A stretch of DNA of 64,000 bases, from NCBI GenBank assembly GCA_963971305.1, contig OZ020306.1:39577512-39641511 (forward strand). Reading direction: 5' to 3'. Of the stretch, positions 10,935-22,596 are shown one piece after another. Position numbers and translations under genes: made by a program. The number at the start of each line of letters is the position of its first letter. The stretch's first letter is position 1. The notes beneath the pieces were generated by a model. It made no database searches, was not told the DNA's origin, and saw only the letters and a list, made by a program, of their open reading frames with translations. The DNA is from Arcuatula senhousia. Lineage: Eukaryota; Mollusca; Bivalvia; Mytilida; Mytilidae.

Positions 10935-10973
10935 CTTCAGGATCAATCACCTCTTGCAATATTTTTGGAGCTC
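10935..10973 (-). CDS. candidate 39-bp exon, phase 1-1
   Basis: Minus-strand acceptor AACATGCAG and donor GTAAAGAAA. Only the frame starting with two codon-completing bases is open: APKILQEVIDPE, then one base. It would fit after 11190-11253 if that exon is read in its acidic frame (giving ...TTNQGAPKILQEVIDPE). It does not fit the phase-2 acceptor at 9648, so either an exon between them is missing or these belong to different transcripts. Being a multiple of three, it could be a cassette exon. Confidence 0.35.
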
Positions 10974-11189
10974 CTGCATGTTAATCATCTAAGGTCACAA
11001 GGTTGCTTTTAGAATTGCTTTAAGGCTGATTTTAAAGCATTACTTTAATAAGGTTGCAGGTTTTTTTCAATGAAATTTCAAGGTAGATGACTTTAAACTA
11101 AAAGGGAGACAGATGTAGCCTTTAAAAGCCCTCAGGTCTCAGTTTGTTTTTGACCCTGCTGGAGCCCCATTAATATTTTTGGAAAATAC

Positions 11190-11253
11190 CTTGATTGGTG
11201 GTCTCCTCCTCCTCTTCCTCCTTTTCTGTCTCCTTTTTCATCTCCTCCTCCAT
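11190..11253 (-). CDS. candidate exon, Glu/Lys- or Gly/Asp-rich
   Basis: Minus-strand acceptor CTTCTTTTCAG and donor GTATTTTCC bound 64 bp. Two frames are open. Read from phase 0, the peptide is MEEEMKKETEKEEEEEETTN plus Q, a typical acidic stretch ending in phase 1, compatible with 10935-10973. Read from phase 1, it is GGGDEKGDRKGGRGGGDHQS, ending in phase 2. That frame joins the phase-1 donor of the membrane exon at 63895 to the phase-2 acceptor at 9713 with no stop. The exon is purine-rich, so open frames are weak evidence in themselves. The two splice sites are better evidence. Transcript data are needed to choose the frame. Confidence 0.4.
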
Positions 11254-12183
11254 CTGAAAAGAAGAATGAAACAAAATCATATGAAGGCCTGGTAAAATTT
11301 TAATAGATTTTCACCCAAACTTATCTAATACATGTATCGCAATTGCAATCGTGATTGCATTGGAAATATCCTCTTATGTAAAATTCAAAGGTAGATTAAT
11401 TGGACACTGTCCTCTCATTACACAGAAAATTTAAATGAGGAATTGACTATTGAACATGTGACATATTAGAAGTGATTTAATAATGCTGTGTCCCCCTGTT
11501 TGAAAATTTAACACAGATCTGTATGTTGAAGACTTATCACAATTTTAAGATTCCACAAAATGGTCCTTTTTGATCAAACCATGAAAATAAGTACCACAGT
11601 CAATAAGTACCATAGTCAAAAGTTATCCAATGAATTGCTTTAATGACACTCTGAATTGACTGTTTGCAACACAATGGAAGTGCTATAGCAAGCAGGAACT
11701 CAGCTTACTCTTCTGAAGCACCTGAGTTCACTCTCGTTACAACTGGAGTTCGCGGTGTTAATTGATATTTAATAGTTTTTGTGTTTCTGTGCTTTGCATC
11801 TTGTTTGTTTTTGTCCCGTTCAGGTTGGTGTTTACTGGTTTTGTTTCCGCCCTTTGGACTTTTGACATTTGGATGGCCCATTGGTACCTTAGCTTCTTTT
11901 AACAATATTTTTGTGACTTTGCTTTATGCTTATGCACAATACACCATATCTTATTTTTCTATGTTGCTGCATTATTAATTATGGTATATATTTATATAAA
12001 TTAGCCCTGGATACACTCTCAGCAATTATAGCTTCAAGATACATATATTACTAGGTCTATAGGTTTTATATGACACATTGATGTTAATTTACATGTAATA
12101 TCAAATAATAGACACCATATTCAGTACCAGCCTGAGTAATAAAGATATAAAGATTTCTGAACCCTCTGATTATAGCATATTTA
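11254..12183. other. intron-like sequence with a possible retroelement tail
   Basis: Positions ~11705-11950 contain CTTCTGAAGCACCTGAGTTC, then T-rich GTTTTTGTGTTTCTGTGC and TTTGGATGGCCCATTGGTAC. From memory this resembles the 3' tail of a common mussel non-LTR-type repeat. I could not verify that and found no second copy in the window. The rest is AT-rich and unassigned. Confidence 0.3.
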
Positions 12184-13240
12184 AACTAGATAATGTGTCT
12201 ATGAGCCACAGGATGGCCCTCCCGTTCTTGAAATATCATTGACCCTCAATGTGTATTACCTGGGATATGGACCTTTACCAAGAAATTGGTCAAAAGTGTT
12301 CATGTGTAAAATATAGGTCGCTGTGACCTTATTTCTGATAGGTGGTGCCATGTACCAAGACTCATCGAGAAGTGAAATGTTATTGACCCCTAACATGTAG
12401 TATTCAAGATATGGACCTTAACCAAGAACTTTACCAAAGTCATTCATGCGTAAAATATAGGTCACAGTGACCTCATTCCTAGTGGATGGTGTCACTTTAC
12501 CCAAGACACATCTAGTGGTGAAATATCATTGACCCCCAACATCTAGTATCCAAGTTATGGACCTTAACCAAGAACTTAACCTAAGTCGTTCATGCATAAA
12601 ATATAGGTCACAGTGACCTAATTTCTAGTGGGTGGTGTCACCTTACCTAAGACACATCAAGTAGTGAAATATCATTGACCATCAACATGTAGTATCTGAG
12701 ATATGGACTTTAATTAAGAACTTAACCAAGTTCATTCATGCGTAAAATATAGGTCAAAGTGACCTAATTTCTAGTGGGTGGTGTCATCTTACCTAAGACA
12801 CATCTAGTAGTGAAATATCATTGACCCCCAACATCTAGTACCCAAGTGATGGACCTTAACCAAGAACTTAACCGAAGTCATTCATGCATAAAATATAGGT
12901 CACAGTGACCTAATTTCTAGTGGGTGGTGTCACCTTACCTAAGACACATCTAGTAGTGAAATATCATTGACCTCCAACATCTAGTATCCAAGTTATGGAC
13001 CTTAACCAAGAACTTAACTGAAGTCGTTCATGCATAAAATATAGGTCACAGTGACCTAATTTCTAGTGGGTGGTGTAGCCCTACCCAAGACCCATCTGGT
13101 GGTGAAATATCGTTGACCCCCAACATCTAGTATCCGAGTAATGGACCTTAACCAAGAACTTAACCAAAGTGTTACGGACGGACGGACGGACAAGGGTAAA
13201 ACTATATGTCCGATCCACATACGTGGTCGGGCCATAAAAA
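12184..13240 (+). mobile_element. family D element D1, ~147-bp satellite core
   Basis: Begins AACTAGATAATGTGTCTATG with AGCCACAGGATGGCCCTCCC. It holds about seven units of a ~147-bp core, marked by ATAGGTCACAGTGACCTAAT (at about 12446, 12603, 12895 and 13041), CATTGACCCCCAACATCTAG and GGACCTTAACCAAGAACTTA. It closes with a (ACGG)n run at 13172-13191, ACAAGGGTAAAACTATATGT, and a terminal hairpin CGATCCACATACGTGGTCG before GGGCCATAAAAA. The 5' GATGGCCC matches the complement of the 3' GGGCCAT. The AGGTCACAGTGACCT core is itself a 15-base palindrome present once per unit. Confidence 0.9.
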
Positions 13241-13426
13241 TGCATGACATACTATACTTTGTAATATTACCATACAGAAAGCTAAGGTGTGGGGGAAGCA
13301 CTACATTATTGTGCTTGAAATGGGCATGCTGGGTGCATGTTTAATACAGAAAGCAAGTTTAACTGACATCACAGTCCTTAAGAGACATTTGCAAGGTTAA
13401 ACAAGGGGTTGCACTAAGTCCTGTCA

Positions 13427-13632
13427 GCATACCCCAACTCCGCCATTCAGAAAACAGGAAATAGATGATGGACTGACCTGGAAAGAGGAGGCAGGGTATA
13501 ACTCATCATGCTGAAGCTGTGTACCAAATTTGAAACCAATCCATCCAGTAGAAGCGGTGAAATTGAATTAGACAGACAGGCGGACGGACAAGGTGAATGC
13601 AATATAGCCCCCTCTTTTACGAGTCGGGGTAT
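13427..13632 (+). mobile_element. family P element, copy 1
   Basis: The 5' end GCATACCCCAACTCCGCC pairs with the 3' end, where TATAGCCCCCTC and GTCGGGGTATAATGA form a hairpin. Between them lies a single core unit (AAACAGGAAATAGATGATGG, GAAGCTGTGTACCAAATTTG) and GACAGACAGGCGGACGGACA. Confidence 0.65.
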
Positions 13633-13685
13633 AATGACAACCTACCTTCAAAATTCATTGAAAATGACCTTCAAACTTAACTTAC

Positions 13686-13767
13686 CATCATAGGGATATT
13701 TTACAACAAGGGTGCCCCTGTCAGGATACAAATCCTTAGATGACCAACACTTTATAAAAGCCTGAAC
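13686..13767 (-). CDS. candidate exon or conserved dispersed segment, phase 0-1
   Basis: Minus-strand acceptor CCTTTATAG and a full-consensus donor GTAAGTTAAG bound 82 bp with one open frame. The peptide starts VQAFIKCWSSKDLYPDRGTL and continues VVKYPYD. The composition looks like a folded, globular protein, unlike the charged tails nearby. It does not match the phase of 11190-11253 unless that exon uses its phase-1 frame. A second peptide-like segment sits at 13926-13991, and I suspect that both belong to one conserved dispersed element. The family is not recognised. Confidence 0.35.
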
Positions 13768-13925
13768 CTATAAAGGACTTTTATGGAAATAAAATGACTG
13801 CGATAATATAGACCCTGAGAGACCTGGAAGCACACCAATGGATATTTCTATAACAAAATTATGACATATGTCTAGACAAACAATTTAAATTTGTGTTTAT
13901 TACATGTTCTGCCTATTAGACTCAC

Positions 13926-13991
13926 CAGTAATGTTCAAGTGTAAAAGTGCGGGGTCAGACAAATGTCTTGGGTACCAAATCAAATGAATCA
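13926..13991 (-). CDS. doubtful exon-like segment, possible conserved repeat
   Basis: Minus-strand TTTTAG acceptor and GTGAGT donor bound 66 bp with one open frame, phase 1-1: IHLIWYPRHLSDPALLHLNI plus T. If unspliced, the frame continues GESNRQNM and stops. The wording feels familiar to me from dispersed mollusc sequences, which makes a repeat more likely than an exon, but this is memory and not evidence. Its phase does not connect to 13686-13767. Confidence 0.2.
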
Positions 13992-13999
13992 CTAAAAGT

Positions 14000-15420
14000 C
14001 AGTGCCACATTCCAAATTAAGACTAGCTTTTGCCTGGGAATTTTGAGGTGATATTATTGATAGTCAAGCTCTTTTGAAAGAAACAAGTGCCTGTGCTAAA
14101 AATTGCTGAAGAACTTGTTTCAAATTAATAGCATGCATCATGGCAAACAGGACTGTTTACAACAAACAGCAGCATGCATCATAAGGAATGTCACAATTTC
14201 AATTGAATAGTAGGTATTTTCAAAGTAAGATTACATTAAAGAGGTCAACTGTTCAAAAAAAGGGGTGCTTCAGTTGTATAAGCAACTAGATAAAGCATTT
14301 TGAAATCACATAAAAGCCTACTTAAAAAAAACATGTGTATATGGAGAAGATATATAAGAATGTTCAAAGCCAAAACAAGGGGTAGGGATGAGGGGGGTGG
14401 GAGTGGGAGAGTTTACCACAATGGATTCATCAATAGTACAATTGTAATGATGCTCTTTCAGAAATACATTCACAATGCCACATATATTCAATTTTCAGAG
14501 CTCTTCTTAACTGGCATCAAAAGGCAATATTATACCAGGGATCTTTATTGAAGCAAATACATCCTATAGAAATAGAGCATCTTAAGGTTGGAAGTCCAAG
14601 AAATCCAAGACAAAACCAGTTGACATAGAAGACAAGAACCAGAAAGTATTATTATGCACAACATAACAATAAACTATTGTAATATTACTACCATTTTGGG
14701 TACTGATTATCAGTCATTATCTGCTGAAATACATGTCTACCAAACTTAAAATGTTGTTTCTATAACAGTGGATATTCCAATAAGTGCATCATCATATATA
14801 CAGTATAAAATAGTAGAAGTTAGCTTAGTATATCATGTTTTTTTACACAAATTTCTATGAATTTCTTTAACAGGGTCAAATCATTGACGGTTTTTTCTTT
14901 CACAGGATAATGTATTCCACATTTATATTTTGGAGACAGATATTTTGTTTGAACAAGGATATAAAGCACACAGAAGCTTGATACATAACATATGCATGCA
15001 GATCCAGTGTAAAAGTACAATTCAACAACAATAAATTTGTTACCTTCAAATATATTAATCAGCCAATTCTCCAGTTTAGTAAGAAATATGAAATTAAATG
15101 AACACTTTCAAACAATAATATATACTCAAATATAATTTCAGACTCAAAAAAGTGAAACAAGTAATACTTAAATCAATCTTGAATTTAATTAAAATTATAA
15201 GGATGAAATGAAAAAATAAGACTAGTTGCAAAAATCTTAGTGAAGACATTCAAAATTCAGCAATCATCAGTCTTAAATACACTAAAAATAAAACTTATTT
15301 TAACCTAAGCTTACAAAAAAAGCAAAAACTGAACTTCAAATCTGTCTGTAGATGTATTTTTTTTGCATACCAATTTTCATGAGTTTATTGGTCATTAAGA
15401 TTCTTAAAATTTGATTTAAC
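14000..15420. other. unique AT-rich sequence, nothing recognised
   Basis: No repeat family member, exon pair or palindrome was found. A G-rich patch at ~14375-14410 (GGGGTAGGGATGAGGGGGG) is the only compositional oddity. Confidence 0.4.
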
Positions 15421-15555
15421 AAGAATATGTCTGAAAGACATATTGCCCCATCTCACATCATTTGGGATGGACCGACTGATGGGTAGACAGATAGATGGTT
15501 GAATAGACCCAAAACACTATATGCCCCCCTGCTTTTAAAAATGGGGTATAAAAAG
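15421..15555 (+). mobile_element. family R short element, copy 1
   Basis: Starts AAGAATATGTCTGAAAGACA with TATTGCCCCATC. It carries GACCGACTGATGGGTAGACA and ends TATGCCCCCCTG...ATGGGGTATAAAAAG. The ends pair (TGCCCC with GGGGTA). There is no tandem core: it is the end modules alone. A second copy is at 35690-35820. Confidence 0.7.
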
Positions 15556-16542
15556 TAAGGGAAATTTCAAATAAGTTTAATTTGTTTTAAAAAGTTATTT
15601 TATCATACATGAATATTGATTAAGTTAATAATAATCTATTCTAATTATCCATGAAAATTTATTCTAATGAAATCAAGTACTTTCACAATATTTGCATCTT
15701 TACTTAGCTCAACTCCAGGTTCCAATGTACTGTCTTTATATTAATCACAGGCTGTCTTGACATCTAGTCCCATTTGATAGAAATTCCAATCCCTTTAACC
15801 AGAGAACCTCAGTACTAAATCTATTTCTAATGCTGCCACATAATGCTGGTTTCAACAAAAAATACCCCAGAAAAATCTTCTCATTCAAGATGATACTATG
15901 TGCCCTCATGTTAATTGCACTTTGTTATGAAATAATCTAAACTTTGACAGTACTGCAACAGTTATCCAGATATTTTTACATGTGCGTTTGTTTGCCCAAT
16001 ACCCTAAGTCTTTGAATTTTCTATTACAAATACCAAAAGGCGGGTATAAACGTTTAATTTGGATATGCTATATATGGATATTTCAAGGAGTAACCTCTCA
16101 TCAGTAGCATTTAAATCAAAACATTGGAAGTACAAATTCCAAAATGGTTGAAAACGAAAAGTACTCAAAACCAAAACTTTTGAACAAGGAAGCTTTTTGT
16201 TATTCTAAAACCTGATCTCAATCATAGGCTAACAAGTACATTAAGTTGACACATCATTACACAAGAAGAAACAAAACTGGTCTTTAAAATAGCACAAAAA
16301 CCATTATTTTTTTTCATAGCTTTGGTATGAAAGCTCATTAGAGCTTGTGTTTTGTATGTTTGTACCTAACCGACTTTAAATAAAGCTTTTTGACTTGACA
16401 AAATTTCACTTCATCATAACAAAACAAGACACTGTGAATAAATCAATTTTATTCCTTTTTTACACTTTAAGCATTACAATACTGTAGCCATTTTGCAGAT
16501 TACACAAACATATATCCATTTAATATAAACCTTCAAATTAAA
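15556..16542. other. AT-rich sequence with a possible polyadenylation motif
   Basis: Nothing coding was recognised. Positions 16330-16405 read GCTCATTAGAGCTTGTGTTT ... CCGACTTTAAATAAAGC, with an AATAAA on the plus strand. It could be a retroelement tail or simply chance; no upstream ORF supports a gene. Confidence 0.3.
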
Positions 16543-16972
16543 CTAGATGGAGCCTTCCCCGGAAGGCATATGTCGCCTGCGTATCTATGTTTGTTCGCCA
16601 AACAGGAAGTAGTTAATTTTTGGGCATAAAATCGCCTTACACCTTATAGTACTATGCAATGAAGCTACATACCAAATAACAAGAGGCTGTGGCATGTTGT
16701 TGCCTGGAAAACTGCGACGGAAATTTGGCATCTATGTCCATTATATATAAAATGTTAAGTATTCGTCAAACAGGAAGTAGTTATTTTTCCGGCATAAAAA
16801 AGCTTTACACCTTATAGTACTGTGTGATGAAGCTACATACCAAATATCAAGAAGCTGTGGCATGTAATTGCCTGGAAAACTGCGACGGAAATTTTTGTGA
16901 CGCCGCAGGACGACGGATGGTGCCAAAGTAACCCCTATATGTCGTTTCTGCAACACGTTGCAGGCGACATAA
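16543..16972 (+). mobile_element. family K element, copy 2 (two core units)
   Basis: The 5' end is ACTAGATGGAGCCTTCCCCG with TATGTCGCCTGCG. Two ~180-bp units follow, each with AAACAGGAAGTAGTTA, CACCTTATAGTACT, GAAGCTACATACCAAATA and TGCCTGGAAAACTGCGACGG. The 3' end is GCCGCAGGACGACGGATGG, then a TGTCGTTTCTGCAACACGTT hairpin closing GCAGGCGACATAAT. The 5' GTCGCCTGC is the complement of the 3' GCAGGCGAC. Confidence 0.8.
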
Positions 16973-17333
16973 TCATATATATCTTAACAACTTCTTGTTT
17001 AGCTTTCTTTCTTGGATAGTGAATTGATCTTATATATACAAGTATAAATTAAAAACTAGAACTAGAATTAACACTTAAACATATCTTGTGTGTCTGGTTC
17101 ATAAAAAAAAATCCTTGTTAATTCCTAATCTTTAAAACATTTGTACAAAAACCACGGTCTTCAATATGAATTACACTTAAGTTTGTCATGAATTCTAAAA
17201 GTACCAAAGAAAACCATCTAAATTCAGGGTCAAAAGATGGGGATGCAACTATAATTGTTATACAATGTATGCTTAAGCATACTAAATTTCACTTGAATTA
17301 TTGTTCATATAAAGTTAAATAGGAGTTTTAAAC

Positions 17334-17715
17334 ACGAAAGTATGTCTCAGGTCTGCTGGTACTATTAGTGATATACATTATTGTTAATTCACTTATTTGT
17401 TTATAAATAAAATAAACTGGAATATTGTTTTAAGTATGAATGAAAACAAGGAACACCATAATTGAGCTCACAAAAGGATACATAATCCCTTTATATTGAC
17501 TACTATTTGCTGGAATTATAATCTCCTCTGCATGATATCCAAGAGTAATGAAATATCTTCATGCACATCGCCATATGATGTACTTCCATCATGTAAAGTT
17601 TAATTTAAAATCCAACTAGTTCATATTTTTAACTTTAACATTGATAGTATTAAACACCACTGCTACCAGTAAAGCAATACCTATGTCTTCTTCTAATTTT
17701 CTGGTGAGACAAAAA
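17334..17715 (+). repeat. family E remnant
   Basis: The worn 5' end ACGAAAGTATGTCTCAGGTC is at 17334, and the worn 3' end GGTGAGACAAAAATT closes at 17715. The middle is AT-rich, with no clear core unit and no GAC run. Confidence 0.5.
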
Positions 17716-17941
17716 TTGTGAGCCAATGTTAAAAATAAATGCCCCTGCTTCCTAAAAATATCATATCAAATCTAATCGAAATATGCACACCTATATTTTG
17801 CCACAAAAAATGAGTAAAAGTTTTATGAAAATTCAGTGGTTTTGAAGGAGTTGTAGATAATAGATAGGTATTCTGAGATGTAATGAATGGACAGATTGAT
17901 GGACACCACAAAAGTCTCAACTAATACATATCAAACTAAAC

Positions 17942-18110
17942 CAGGCCCGTACACAGGGGGGGTGCGAGGGGTGCGATTGCACCCCCTTTGAAAACCAACA
18001 AGCACTATTAAATTCAGCGTTTTTATTCAACTGTGACTATTAAAGTTGACGTTTTGTATGAAAAAGTCTATTTCGCACCCCCTCTTAGAAAAATCCTGTG
18101 TACGGGCCTG
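17942..18110. mobile_element. 169-bp MITE with 16-bp perfect terminal inverted repeats
   Basis: The ends are CAGGCCCGTACACAGG and its exact complement CCTGTGTACGGGCCTG. A second inverted block lies inside (GGGGTGCGA versus TCGCACCCCC). The CAGG-type terminus suggests a hAT-like origin, but no 8-bp target duplication is visible in the flanks. Confidence 0.85.
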
Positions 18111-18469
18111 TGAACTTCCTCTTTGTAGACAGTTACCTAATTCATGTCAAAGAATAAATGTATAAAATTTCATAGAATCTCAAGGAATCCCTTAAAACTG
18201 AAAGGTTTAAATCTGAGTGTGACAGACAAACTTTATGCACAGATGAAACACATATTACAACATTGCTATGTATGGTCAACTTTAAAAATGCAACAATTTT
18301 AACAATCCACATACATCAAGTTACAAACAAGAAAAGCTAAATGTAAATTACTATCCCCACTTACAATCACAATATAATATATAATTTCTTGTTACTTTAC
18401 ACATATGATTTACTTATTACTTGTAATTCAATTTTCTTTGAATTCAATCATCATTAAATCTGTCAGTCA

Positions 18470-18640
18470 AAAATGGCAGGATTTCTTTAAACAGGAAGTA
18501 AGTGAGCAGCAGACCTGACATCCAATCCCACATAATGGGACCCCACCTTGGTGCTGTATAACAAATATCAAGTGTCTCTGATTAGTAGTTGCTGAGAAAA
18601 CTGTTACAAATATTTCTTCCCCACCCACCTGACTGACATT
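18470..18640 (+). repeat. N/K-type core remnant
   Basis: One worn core unit: AAACAGGAAGTAAGTGAGCA, GACCTGACATCCAATCCCAC, ATAATGGGACCCCACCTTGG and GAGAAAACTGTTACAAATAT. It matches the family N core at 28.4-28.9 kb. No terminal hairpin is present. Confidence 0.6.
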
Positions 18641-20111
18641 CACCATTTAATAACCCGAATTTTTCACTCTAAGAAATCGGGCAAGAATGAACTAGAATGG
18701 TTAAGGTTAAGGCAGACTTTACAACATTATAAAAGCTTACATTGTACATGGAAAACTTATGATATCAAGTAGAACAACATACGAGCAAGATAAGAGCATC
18801 TAATGGAATACTACATAAACCATACTCAAATGTTTATAAAAGTGTTGTACCTTGAAACATAAATATTTTTTTTCGGAAAATCAATTTTGATTTTACTCTT
18901 AGTGAACTAAACAGCTATAGAAATTTTGATTGAAGTCTGGTGTTTATCTTGCATTTAACAGACAGATAAACATCAAACACCCCCCAAACAAATAAAGGTA
19001 AATTACAATAATTTGTGTAGCCAGGTTTAAAAAAAGGCTTAAGTTAAGTTGGTTTTTTGATATCATTCATTTTTTTTTAACTACTGGACCCTAGGATCGC
19101 AATGGAAGAGGGAGGTTTGGTGCCATATAACCTGGTTTATCCAACTATTTCTTTAGAAAAGCCTTTACTAAGTCAGGACATTACTCTTGTGTGTCTTCAG
19201 GTCTTGTTTTGTCTTTTCATCTTAGTCATTCAATATTAATCATCCCATTTCTGTAATTTTGTTATACTTTAAATTATATTTCCAAAAAAAAAAAAGTTTC
19301 CTTTCATTTTCCAAAAACATTGTAAATCTTTAATAACCAATTTTAACTATAAGAAGTCGTGCATACCTATGCATGCAGTAAATTATTTGACTGTGTCACA
19401 AATGTGTTATACATGTATTATCCCATGCAAATAGTGAATGAAAAATGCACCCAAAGATGTATAACAAAGTATCATAAAGTAAAAAATATAATTGTGAAAA
19501 AGGACTCACTGCTCATTTCAAATGAAGAGAAATTTCAAGGTAACCGTAAAGTTTGTTCAGAAAAAGGTCCATTCAGTTGCAGTTAAGATATGATTCACAA
19601 TTATTAAGACAAAGCATACAAGCAAAGACAAATATACAACAATCCAACCCAAAGGCAAACAATATCTAAAATGAAAATTCAAATAGAGTTACCCCCCTTT
19701 TAGCACAAATTTTCCAACTACAGAAAAAATCATTCTAAAGTATAATGATGCAACATAACAAAGAAAGGAAAGGTGATGAAACATGACATGAATGATATAA
19801 TGAAAAGGAAAAAGAAACAGTGTAATTGTTAAAACCAAATGACAAAGCAATGTTGATTGAATTGTGAAGAGATTAGAGCAAAAAATAATTGACTGATTAA
19901 AAGAGTGTTTAAAAATTAAAAAGAAAACAATCATATAAAATGCTTTAAAATGGCAAATGCATATTCTTAATATTTCAAAATGAATAAAAATTTTACAAGG
20001 TAAACATTCTAAAAATTTTTTTTTAGGAATCAAGCAAAACGAACACAACTGGACAAATTCAAAAGTCATAAGAAACATTGCTTGTATTTGATTCAACACT
20101 TGGTTCAGTGA
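18641..20111. other. AT-rich sequence; possible 3' UTR of the 20.1-kb tail exon
   Basis: Contains repeat M copy 2 (19077-19270) and long A/T runs. On the minus strand, the region below 20112 would be the 3' untranslated part of the candidate terminal exon. No gene of its own is seen; open frames here are long only because the sequence is T-rich on the minus strand. Confidence 0.35.
19077..19270 (+). repeat. dispersed repeat M, copy 2
   Basis: Copy of the repeat at 1161-1345, sharing AACTACTGGACCCTAGGATC and GCAATGGAAGAGGGAGGTTT. Confidence 0.55.
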
Positions 20112-20167
20112 TCATGATGTTACAGCTTGGAGTGGATTGCTCTCTGGCACATTGTATCTGTCGTTCC
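20112..20167 (-). CDS. candidate terminal exon, short cytoplasmic-type tail
   Basis: A good minus-strand acceptor (TTTTTTTTCCATTTTGCAG) is followed by three short open frames. The phase-1 frame, matching the donor of the membrane-segment exon at 63895 and of the exon at 27982, reads NDRYNVPESNPLQAVTS and stops at 20114-20112. The phase-2 frame stays open for 36 codons, ending in SNTSNVSYDF. The phase-0 frame stops after 15 codons. I prefer phase 1 because donors of that phase are available upstream, but the choice is not proven. No donor follows at a sensible distance, which suits a last exon. It is one of several possible alternative C-termini. Confidence 0.35.
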
Positions 20168-21089
20168 CTGCAAAATGGAAAAAAAATGACTTGATAGATT
20201 GCTTTCCTGTGAAATTTCAATACATCCAGTCCAATGAAAAAAGAAATAAGAAAACTGGTTTAAGTCAGGAAGCGCCCTGATGGGAATTTAGATTTTTTCC
20301 AAATTATTCAATAGATTTACATGAAATTTTAAATCATTTTTTAAAACTTCAAATCTGTCCCTCTTTCAGTTTGGAGTCGTAGCCTTCACAAAAATTTGTT
20401 AACGCAAATAGGGCTTTGGATATGCATCAAGGCCTTAGAAATAAAAGAGGATAAAGGAAGACTGTATTAATGGGTCACAGATGCTGCTATTTTGGACCAA
20501 AAAAGTCTGACAATTTGTAATAACAAACTACCCTGTTAAATTATATTTAAGAATGGTTTCTGAGAAAATCTTAATGGAAATTTTCATATGATTTTTCATA
20601 TATGCTGAGTCCCAAACAGAAAGTTGTGATCCAACAGATCAATATGGACATATTACTTGTGATACTGGATCATCCTGCCAAATTTAAAATCATTTTAATA
20701 TATATTGGATTCTAAGAAAAGCTTATCATGGAAATAATAACAGACAGACTTGTCAGTTCAACTTAGTGCTGCAACCAGCTGCTGTAGGGGGCATACCGGT
20801 AAAAAGATAAGGGAACTTTTGAATTTTTTAATTATACAAAATTTTTGTTCCCAGGTTGAATCTGCTTCTATAATAATATAAATATTATGTGATTCAAGTA
20901 AACAAAGTCATCAACTTTTATTTTTATCAGTTAACTTATTAAGAACCATTTTCATGAGTTTGATTTCTATATACTGTAAATAGTTTTATAGTTCATACAC
21001 ATGAAGAATGGGAAAAGAAATTATTTTTGTTATAGACAACAAAACTGAGTCTGTACATAGTTTTGTTACAATTGGAAAGGCAGATTAAA
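20168..21089. other. intron-like AT-rich sequence
   Basis: There are no exon pairs. Around 20460-20830 scattered phrases (GACAGACTTGTCAGTTCAAC, CATACCGGTAAAAAGATAAG) suggest a decayed satellite-type element, but I cannot define its ends. Confidence 0.3.
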
Positions 21090-21240
21090 ACTCCAGTGTA
21101 CCGGGCGTACACCATCCCTTTTGACAGAAATTTTTAGGAACTGTATGGAACAGGAGGCCCCAAAAGATTTTTTTAAATTGTGCTCCCTCCCATTTGAATA
21201 TTTCTAAATCCGCCATAGCAATTGGAATAAATTTATGGAT
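21090..21240 (+). repeat. dispersed repeat L, copy 1
   Basis: Shares with 22597-22745 the block TTTTTTTAAATTGTGCTCCC TCCCATTTGAATATTTCTAA followed by ATCCGCCATAGCA, and an upstream TACCGGGCGT/TACCGGCGTG block. Confidence 0.55.
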
Positions 21241-21699
21241 GGAGGGATGTTCAGCAAGTAATGGCTATATAAGTTGGGTCATTCGAGCTAAAAGTCAATT
21301 TGAGGAGATATGGTAAAAAAATGGTATGAGAAATAAATAAAATAAGAAATATGATTAATGAATGACAAAAATACATTGGTGTAAGATTATCATGAACTCT
21401 CAAGGAAAGATGTGATATGATGTAAAGTCAATGATATTCATAAAAACACACTATTATCCCCTCCTTTTTAAAGGAAAGTCAATCCCTAAACAATAAAAAT
21501 AGGGCATCTAATGGGACATTAAATGGTAACCTGCCATGATATTCATCAAAAGATAAATATATTTGTATACTATGCTGTATATACTATACATCTAAACAGA
21601 GACAGAAAAGAAATGAGTTATCTTTCTTAGACTAGACAATTTCATCATTTTCAAAATTGGAAAATTTATAAAGTGGCAAATCTTCATTAATATTTTTCG

Positions 21700-21899
21700 G
21701 ATTATCCTGAAAATTAAACATGGTCTGTATTTTATTGTACTTAACAGCTGTGCAAAATATCATTCAAATCCTTTGACACATTTTCAAGTTATCACTCAGA
21801 CCTTTGGGGGATGGACATCCAGACAGACGGACCTCTGACACCGAAAGAAAGTGAGGGTATAACATAATACCTTGCCACTTCGTGTGGTGGGGTATAAAA
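21700..21899 (+). mobile_element. family S element fragment with end hairpin
   Basis: One core-like unit (AGCTGTGCAAAATATCATTC, CATTTTCAAGTTATCACTCA) is followed by GACATCCAGACAGACGGACC. The end hairpin is ATACCTTGCCACTTCGTGTG closing GTGGGGTATAAAAA. It has the same plan as families O and P; the 5' end was not located. Confidence 0.6.
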
Positions 21900-22596
21900 A
21901 CTTAGTAATCAAATGATGAAAAGTCAATTATATTCATGTGGAAACTATCAAACTCTGCATAAAATAGAAATCAAGCCATAAACAAGAACATCCGAAAGCA
22001 CACATTTCAAAATATGTTGATGCCAGAGCAGACAAAGACCTCAATTTTTAAGCATGCTATATTCATATACGGTCAAGGTTATTTAACACCCTACACGCTG
22101 TGCTTTATTGTGTGTAAACCCTAATCATGGTCTTCCCTTATTGATCTTACATGCTTAAAAACTGTAATAACTACATATATAGTTTTATATGGGTCTAATA
22201 AAGTTGTAAAGGACAGCATAAGAATAACATTGCACACTTGAAACAAGTAGTAAATATGTTCAGTGTCATACTTGAAATAATATTCCCACAATTTTAGATA
22301 CCAGTTATATATCATCTCCTTTTAAATCAAGGATGAGAAATGTACATAAAGAAAGATACATACAGCTGTAATTTGAAGTACTTTATTGTATTATAGAGAA
22401 AATTTTGAAGGAATTTATTGATGTCTTAACACAATGACTCAATCACATAGTTCCATTTATTTTCCATTTAAAATTAATACTGAAAAATGTGGACTATCTT
22501 ATTATTCCCCTTTGAACATTAAATGCAACCACGAAATTATCATTTACAAGTAAATCCATATTTTTATATATATACATAAAATATCAACCCAAAATC
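21900..22596. other. unassigned AT-rich sequence
   Basis: No repeat partner, exon or hairpin was recognised. Confidence 0.35.

Noticed and set aside
11705..11905. 66-codon minus-strand frame, Lys/Gln/Thr-rich
   Set aside because: It reads the complement of a T-rich segment that resembles a retroelement tail. There are no splice sites and no start context.
17640..17715. Exon-like stretch with acceptor TTTTTGTCTCACCAG on the minus strand
   Set aside because: The acceptor is just the worn family E terminus (GGTGAGACAAAAATT) read backwards.
19689..20099. The longest open frame in the window, 136 codons on the minus strand
   Set aside because: The peptide is Phe/Ile/Leu/Cys/His-rich, as expected from reading an A-rich strand backwards. 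No splice sites frame it, and it overlaps the likely 3' UTR of the 20112 exon in another frame.
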